From assembly GCF_016792905.1 (NCBI RefSeq), contig NZ_JAEULP010000058.1, forward strand, positions 1 to 64,000: a stretch of DNA of 64,000 bases. The letters are read 5' to 3'. Shown here piece by piece: positions 59,988 to 64,000 of the stretch. A program made the position numbers and the translations under genes. How positions within the stretch are numbered: position 1 is the stretch's first letter; each line of letters opens with the position of its first letter. The stretch comes from Tabrizicola sp. (GTDB lineage Bacteria > Pseudomonadota > Alphaproteobacteria > Rhodobacterales > Rhodobacteraceae). Below the pieces are notes generated by a model. It saw nothing but the letters and a program-made list of their open reading frames with translations, made no database searches and was not told the origin of the DNA.

Positions 59988-60626
59988 ATGCCCGAAACGA
60001 GTGATCCGCCCCCCGCCCCGCGCCCTCGCAATCGCGAAGAGACGCGCACGGCGATACTGGCCGCCGCGCAGGCGCTTCTGGCCGAAGAGGGGTTTTCCGG
60101 CTTTGGCGTCAATGCCTTGGCGCGGCGATCGGGCTTCGACAAGCAGCTGATCTACCGCTACTTCGGCGGGCTGGACGGACTGGTCGATGCATTGGGAGAG
60201 GCTCTGGCGGGATGGGTCGCCACCCGTCTGGCCCCGGTTCTGGCGGGAAATGTCGGCCCGGGCTACGGCGATCTGGTCGAGGCGGTGATGCTGGCCTATC
60301 TCGACGCGCTGCGCGCCGATTCGCTGATGCAGAAGCTGGTGGCCTGGGAACTGTCGGACCCCTCGCCGCAGGTTCGTCGCCTGTCGGACCAGCGGGCGCG
60401 GGCGATGGGGGAACTGGTGGCGCGGCTGCGGGGCGACCGGCAGCCGGTGGCGGGCCTTGATGCCCCCGCGCTGAACGCGATCCTGATCGCGGCGATCCAG
60501 CATCTGGTGCTGGCGGGGGCGACCTCGGGCCGGTTCAGCGGGTTGCCACTTGCCAGTGATGCCGACTGGGACCGCGCGAAGGCGATGCTGTCACGGATCG
60601 TCCGGGCGCTGAACGCGACCTACTGA
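59988..60626 (+). CDS. TetR/AcrR-family regulator
   Basis: A 212-residue TetR-type regulator. The helix-turn-helix is REETRTAILAAAQALLAEEGFSGFGVNALARRSGFDKQLIYRYFGGLDGLVDALGEAL. The ligand domain has no recognisable specificity. It diverges from a DUF4386 membrane protein gene, its probable target. GGAG lies 11 nt before the ATG at 59988. Its 3' end overlaps the end of the converging L,D-transpeptidase gene by 7 bp. Confidence 0.85.
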   Translation: MPETSDPPPAPRPRNREETRTAILAAAQALLAEEGFSGFGVNALARRSGFDKQLIYRYFGGLDGLVDALGEALAGWVATRLAPVLAGNVGPGYGDLVEAVMLAYLDALRADSLMQKLVAWELSDPSPQVRRLSDQRARAMGELVARLRGDRQPVAGLDAPALNAILIAAIQHLVLAGATSGRFSGLPLASDADWDRAKAMLSRIVRALNATY

Positions 60627-61042
60627 ACAATCACCACGCGCATGTTTTCCATGCCTTCGGCCTTGACCATCTCGAACAGAATCTTGGCGTTCTTCGGATC
60701 CAGCCGGACGCAGCCGTGGCTGGCGGGTGTTCCGAGCCGTTTGAGTTGGTCGGTGCCGTGGATGGCGTAATTGCCGTCGTAGAAGATGGCGAAGGGCATC
60801 GGCGCGTTGTTGTAACGGCGCGAGCGGTGGTTGCGCGACAGGAACTCGGGCGCAAAGGTGCCGGGCCGGGTGATGCTGCCCCGCTTGGCGGTGGAGACGG
60901 GCCAGGTGTAGATGAGCCGCCCCTCGTGGTAGACCTTCATCTCCTGGCTGGTGATCGAGACATGGGCGACGATGCGTTCCGCGAGCGCGGCCCCGGGGAG
61001 CAGCAGCAGGCCCATCAGCAGCGCGGCAAAATGGCGACGCAT
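60620..61042 (-). CDS. Exported L,D-transpeptidase
   Basis: A 140-residue periplasmic enzyme that cross-links peptidoglycan or attaches proteins to it. It has a signal peptide (RRHFAALLMGLLLLPGAALA) and a YkuD domain: IVAHVSITSQEMKVYHEGRLIYTWPVSTAKRG, FAIFYDGNYAIHGTDQLKRLGTPASHGCVRLDPKNAKILFEMV. The catalytic cysteine is in SHGCVRL. A direct repeat (61076-61139) upstream may be regulatory. Confidence 0.92.
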   Translation of the reverse strand: MRRHFAALLMGLLLLPGAALAERIVAHVSITSQEMKVYHEGRLIYTWPVSTAKRGSITRPGTFAPEFLSRNHRSRRYNNAPMPFAIFYDGNYAIHGTDQLKRLGTPASHGCVRLDPKNAKILFEMVKAEGMENMRVVIVQ

Positions 61043-61075
61043 GGAAACCTCCGAATGTGTCTATCAATACCGGGA

Positions 61076-61139
61076 AGGATTCCCGTATCCGTGCAGTAGT
61101 CAACGGAAAACCGGCGAAATTCCGGTCAGGATTCCCGTA
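61076..61139. promoter_or_regulatory. 12-bp direct repeats upstream of the L,D-transpeptidase gene
   Basis: AGGATTCCCGTA occurs at 61076-61087 and 61128-61139, 52 bp apart, in the 114-bp gap upstream of the transpeptidase gene. The spacing is near five helical turns, which suggests a protein-binding pair; the factor is unknown. Confidence 0.45.
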
Positions 61140-61156
61140 ATCGTGGCGGGTTTGGG

Positions 61157-61843
61157 TCAGAGTCTGGCCGGACCCGGCCGCCGCAAGGCACCGATCATCG
61201 GCCCCTCCAGCTCACGCAGAAGCTTGCGCTGGATCGCGGCCGGGTAGTCGGTCTGCCGGGGCGCAAGTTCGACAAAGGCGCCGGGACCGCGGATCACTTC
61301 GTCATGGTAATATTCGACGATGTCGGCCTCGTGCTCGCCCACGGCCAGTCCGTTCACGATGATTCCGGTGAAATCCTCGCGCTCGTAGGTGCGGGCGACC
61401 GAGATGCCGTCGTTGTTGCGCCCGTCCCCGGCGACGTCGATCACCCGGCGCTCGCAAGCGGGGGCGTCCCCCATCAGATCGAGGCCATAGCTGAGCGCAT
61501 CGCCCAAGGCGGTTGCCAAGGGTGCCTCGGGGCGCGGGGTGCGGCGGACCTCCCAGATGGCGGCATCCAGCGCCTCGGGGCTGTCGAGGATCACCCAGGG
61601 CTGGACGAGGTCCTGATAGCCCTTGCCGGACCAGTAGTAGATGGCCAGCGCCACCTCGCCCTCGGGGCCGAAGATGGCCGCCCGCACGTCCTTGTCCGAA
61701 AGCGCCCCGGCAAGGCCATCGGTCTGGATCACATAGTCCTGCGCGTCGATCGAGCGCGAGACATCGACCGCGAGCGCCAGCGCAAGGCGGCAGTCCGCCT
61801 GGGCGGGGACGGTGAGGCACAGCAGGCAGCACAGGCGGAGCAT
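61157..61843 (-). CDS. DUF1194 (vWA-like) exported protein
   Basis: A 228-residue protein with a short signal peptide (LRLCCLLCLTVPAQA) and a von Willebrand A-like domain: LALALAVDVSRSIDAQDYVIQTDGLAGAL includes the DxSxS metal site (DVSRS). RRVIDVAGDGRNNDG follows, and GIIVNGLAVGEHEADIVEYYHDEVIRGPGAFVE. DUF1194 proteins are periplasmic and of unknown role. Confidence 0.85.
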   Translation of the reverse strand: MLRLCCLLCLTVPAQADCRLALALAVDVSRSIDAQDYVIQTDGLAGALSDKDVRAAIFGPEGEVALAIYYWSGKGYQDLVQPWVILDSPEALDAAIWEVRRTPRPEAPLATALGDALSYGLDLMGDAPACERRVIDVAGDGRNNDGISVARTYEREDFTGIIVNGLAVGEHEADIVEYYHDEVIRGPGAFVELAPRQTDYPAAIQRKLLRELEGPMIGALRRPGPARL

Positions 61844-61903
61844 CGCGGGACCCTCCCCGGAGCGATCCTACGCCCGCGAAGGCCAAACCGCAAAGCGCGC
61901 GCT

Positions 61904-62647
61904 TCAGCGGCGTCGGCGAACCAGCGGGATGTTGGAGCGCGAGGCTTCGAACTGCGTCCCGGGATGCGGCGGGTGGCCCTCGGTCGCCTGCCAGTAGCCC
62001 CCGGCGCCCCGTCGCAGCCAGGCGGGCAAGGTGAAGACGAGGCCCGCGACGAAGCCGCCGACATGCGCCCAGTAGGCGACCCCGCCCGCCTCGCTGGGGG
62101 TGGCGACGCCCGAGAAGATCTGGATCCCGAGCCAGATGCCAAGGACGATCCAGGCGGGGATGGCGAAGATGCGGAAGAAGATCACGAAGATGAAGAGGAC
62201 GTCGACCCTGGCCTTCGGGAAGAGCAGGAGATAGCCCCCCATCACCCCGGCAATCGCGCCCGAGGCGCCGACCATCGGCATCGGCGAGCCGGGGTCGGGC
62301 AGCACCTGCCCCAGCCCCGCGGCAGCCCCGCAGGCGAGGTAGAAGACCAGGAAACCCAGATGGCCCATCTCCTCCTCAAGGTTGTCGCCGAAGATCCACA
62401 GGAACAGCATGTTCCCGCCCAGATGCATCCAGCCGCCGTGCAGGAACATCGAGGTGATCAGCGTCTCGTACCCCTGCCCCGCGGTGAAGCGGGCGGGAAC
62501 AAGGCCCCAGGTCATTAAGAAGTTGTTCAGCTGCCATTCCGACAGGCTGGTGAAATAGCCGACGAAGACGAGGATGTTGATCGCGATCAGCGCGATGGTG
62601 ACGTAAGGGGTCTGCCCCGAAGGGTTGTGGTCGCGGATCGGAAACAT
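61904..62647 (-). CDS. Rhomboid-family intramembrane serine protease
   Basis: A 247-residue protein with six or more helices. The catalytic serine is in GASGAIAGVMGGYLL and the histidine in YWAHVGGFVAGLVF. The first loop has MFLHGGWMHLGGNMLFLWIFGDNLEEEMGH, a rhomboid hallmark. It cleaves membrane-spanning substrates; which ones is unknown. The first residues, FPIRDHNPSGQTPYVTIALIAINILVFV, are typical of alphaproteobacterial rhomboids and support the ATG at 62647. Confidence 0.92.
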   Translation of the reverse strand: MFPIRDHNPSGQTPYVTIALIAINILVFVGYFTSLSEWQLNNFLMTWGLVPARFTAGQGYETLITSMFLHGGWMHLGGNMLFLWIFGDNLEEEMGHLGFLVFYLACGAAAGLGQVLPDPGSPMPMVGASGAIAGVMGGYLLLFPKARVDVLFIFVIFFRIFAIPAWIVLGIWLGIQIFSGVATPSEAGGVAYWAHVGGFVAGLVFTLPAWLRRGAGGYWQATEGHPPHPGTQFEASRSNIPLVRRRR

Positions 62648-62755
62648 GGGCGGCAGCCTTTCCGATCCGCGATTTGGCGTCAAGCGGAGTGACTGCTCCC
62701 CCGCCCCATCCCTTCCTACCGTGGGGAGGGAAGCGTACTTGTCCGGCGTCCGTGC

Positions 62756-64000
62756 CTAGACTTCGGACGCGGCAGCCAGAAGCTGCGCGTTGCCGCCCGA
62801 GGCGGTGGTGTCGATGCAGAGATGCCGTTCCAGATGGGTGTGCCCGGCGTCCGGCATCGCGATCAGCGGCAGGATCGGCCCTTTCCGCGCAGACAGCGCC
62901 TGCGCAAAAGCCCGGCCCGCCTCGGCATCCCCCCACCAGAGGGCGCCGGAGAAGCCGGCAAGCGTGGTCAGGGCGTCGGGCGCAAGGCCGGGAGCCTCGA
63001 CCGCCTGGCCGCCGAGCTTGCGCACCGCTTCTGCCTGGGCAAGCGCCGCGGCCCGACCGGGACCAAGGCAGAGAAGCGGCGCGCGCGGGGTCATGGTCAG
63101 CCGGTTCGATTCACCCGTCGGCCCCGGCATGTTCTCGGCCCGGGCCTCGGCGACCGGCACGGGGGCCGCGAGCGCGCGCGCGACCTCGGCGGCCGGGGTT
63201 GCAGCATCGTCAGGGCTCGCCTCCGGCGCCGGGGCGCGGGTGAAGCGGGTCAGGTAGTGCGGCCCGCCCGCCTTGGGTCCGGTGCCGGACAATCCCTCGC
63301 CGCCGAAGGGCTGGCTGCCCACCACCGCGCCGATCTGGTTGCGGTTGACATAGGTGTTGCCGACATGCAGGCCGTCGACGATGTGCTGGACGCGGTCGTC
63401 GATGCGGGAATGCAGGCCGAAGGTCAGGCCGTAGCCGGTGGCGTTGATCGTGGCGATGACCTTGTCGATCTCGGAGGCCTTGAAGGCGGCGATGTGCAGC
63501 ACCGGGCCGAAGATCTCGCGCGGCATGTCCTCGATGCCTTTGACCTTGAGGACGGTCGGGGCGATGAAGGTGCCCTGCCCCGGGACTTTCAGGTCTTTCA
63601 GCACCCGGCCTTCGGCCCGGGCGGCGTCGACGTAAGCGCGGATGCCCGCCTGCGCCTCGGCGTCGATCACCGGGCCGATGTCGCTGGCCAGGGCCCATGG
63701 ATCGCCAAGCGCCATGTCCTCCATCGCGCCGAAGAGCATTTCGGTGACGGTATGGGCCACGTCCTCCTGCACATAGAGGCAGCGGAGGGCGGAGCAGCGC
63801 TGGCCAGCCGACTGGAACGACGAGGCGATGATGTCGCGCACCGCCTGTTCGGGGAGCGCGGTCGAATCGACCAGCATGGCGTTGAGGCCGCCGGTTTCGG
63901 CAATCAGTGGCGCGGTCGGGTCGAGGTGGGCGGCCATGGAGCGGCGAATGGCCTGTGCGGTTTCGGTCGAGCCGGTGAAGGCCACGCCATTCACGCGAGG
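62756..64000 (-). CDS. putA: Bifunctional proline dehydrogenase / P5C dehydrogenase, C-terminal part
   Basis: PutA oxidises proline to glutamate. The window holds 414 residues of its C-terminal part; the start lies beyond base 64000. Visible features of the aldehyde dehydrogenase domain are VAFTGSTETAQAIRRSMAAH, the general-base glutamate in IAETGGLNAMLVDSTALPEQAVRDIIASSFQSAGQRCSALR and its catalytic Cys. Further on are GPVIDAEAQAGIRAYVDAA, EIFGPVLHIAAF and GNTYVNRNQIGAVVGSQPFGGEGLSGTGPKAGGPHYL. The final 150 residues are the extra C-terminal PutA domain, which is why it is not a plain P5C dehydrogenase. Confidence 0.9.
   Translation of the reverse strand, partial: PRVNGVAFTGSTETAQAIRRSMAAHLDPTAPLIAETGGLNAMLVDSTALPEQAVRDIIASSFQSAGQRCSALRCLYVQEDVAHTVTEMLFGAMEDMALGDPWALASDIGPVIDAEAQAGIRAYVDAARAEGRVLKDLKVPGQGTFIAPTVLKVKGIEDMPREIFGPVLHIAAFKASEIDKVIATINATGYGLTFGLHSRIDDRVQHIVDGLHVGNTYVNRNQIGAVVGSQPFGGEGLSGTGPKAGGPHYLTRFTRAPAPEASPDDAATPAAEVARALAAPVPVAEARAENMPGPTGESNRLTMTPRAPLLCLGPGRAAALAQAEAVRKLGGQAVEAPGLAPDALTTLAGFSGALWWGDAEAGRAFAQALSARKGPILPLIAMPDAGHTHLERHLCIDTTASGGNAQLLAAASEV

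Noticed and set aside
1..64000. CRISPR array, prophage, rRNA operon or integron
   Set aside because: No regularly spaced repeats, phage structural genes, rRNA-like sequence or attC-type sites were seen. The only complete mobile element is the IS at 57537-58295.

Overview
The window is a stretch of high-GC chromosome from an alphaproteobacterium, most likely a member of the Rhodobacteraceae. The evidence is the propionyl-CoA/methylmalonyl-CoA block with a PccR-type regulator, the PerM-HdaA-Ppk run, short lineage-typical proteins (DUF6324 and DUF6497 types), a tRNA-His with A73 and no encoded G-1, and pervasive GTGA/ATGA start-stop overlaps. Nothing indicates a plasmid or a prophage. The only complete mobile element is one small IS1595-type insertion sequence.

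Layout. 1-7.5 kb: the 3' part of parE, a lower-GC FkbM methyltransferase, then a minus-strand run of hemolysin III, ThuA-like, RibD-C reductase, two tandem DUF998-like membrane proteins and proS. 7.6-10 kb: a brnTA toxin-antitoxin locus whose toxin frame is broken by a 61-bp insertion, followed by a GlpP/GlpQ-like permease pair with no ATPase or binding protein beside it. 10-20 kb: a LuxR-HTH/cytochrome b/PepSY operon, then PerM-HdaA-Ppk, Tex, a DUF2235 hydrolase and tRNA-His. 20-27 kb: a plus-strand run of Ppx, VOC, GNAT, DjlA-like, EEP nuclease and two exported proteins of unknown role. 27-39 kb: propionate assimilation (mcm, pccA, pccB) with three small lipoproteins and the regulator pccR. 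39-44.4 kb: choline uptake and oxidation (betA, betI, choXWV). 44.5-50.6 kb: topA, dprA, gabT and a lipoprotein. 50.7-57.5 kb: biotin uptake (bioMNY), an odd thiolase/acyl-CoA ligase/aroQ operon, then divergent metF and metR. 57.5-64 kb: the IS, suhB, a DUF4386 protein with a divergent TetR, an L,D-transpeptidase, DUF1194, a rhomboid protease and the 3' part of putA.

How the genes work together. PccA/PccB and Mcm take propionyl-CoA to succinyl-CoA, and TTTGCAAA sites sit upstream of pccB and pccR. BioMNY imports the biotin that PccA needs. ChoXWV imports choline, BetA oxidises it and BetI probably represses through a palindrome ahead of choX. Ppk and Ppx make and degrade polyphosphate. MetR and metF share a short divergent control region.

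The main structure not explained by genes is repetitive. A ~75-nt element occurs three times, always between convergent gene ends. It carries a TGTCCAC-S-GTGGACA palindrome, a small hairpin with one compensatory pair, and a degenerate TTAA-N7-TTAA box. TTCGAA-centred hairpins occur four times, and one of them was hit by the IS. GGTGGG/CCCACC palindromes follow three gene ends. Other notable points are the in-frame BrnT-BrnA fusion, a thiolase lacking two expected catalytic residues, an acyl-CoA ligase with a repeat-like in-frame insert, and a perfect TTAA-N7-TTAA site upstream of dprA. I did not find a clearly new multi-gene defence or biosynthetic system.
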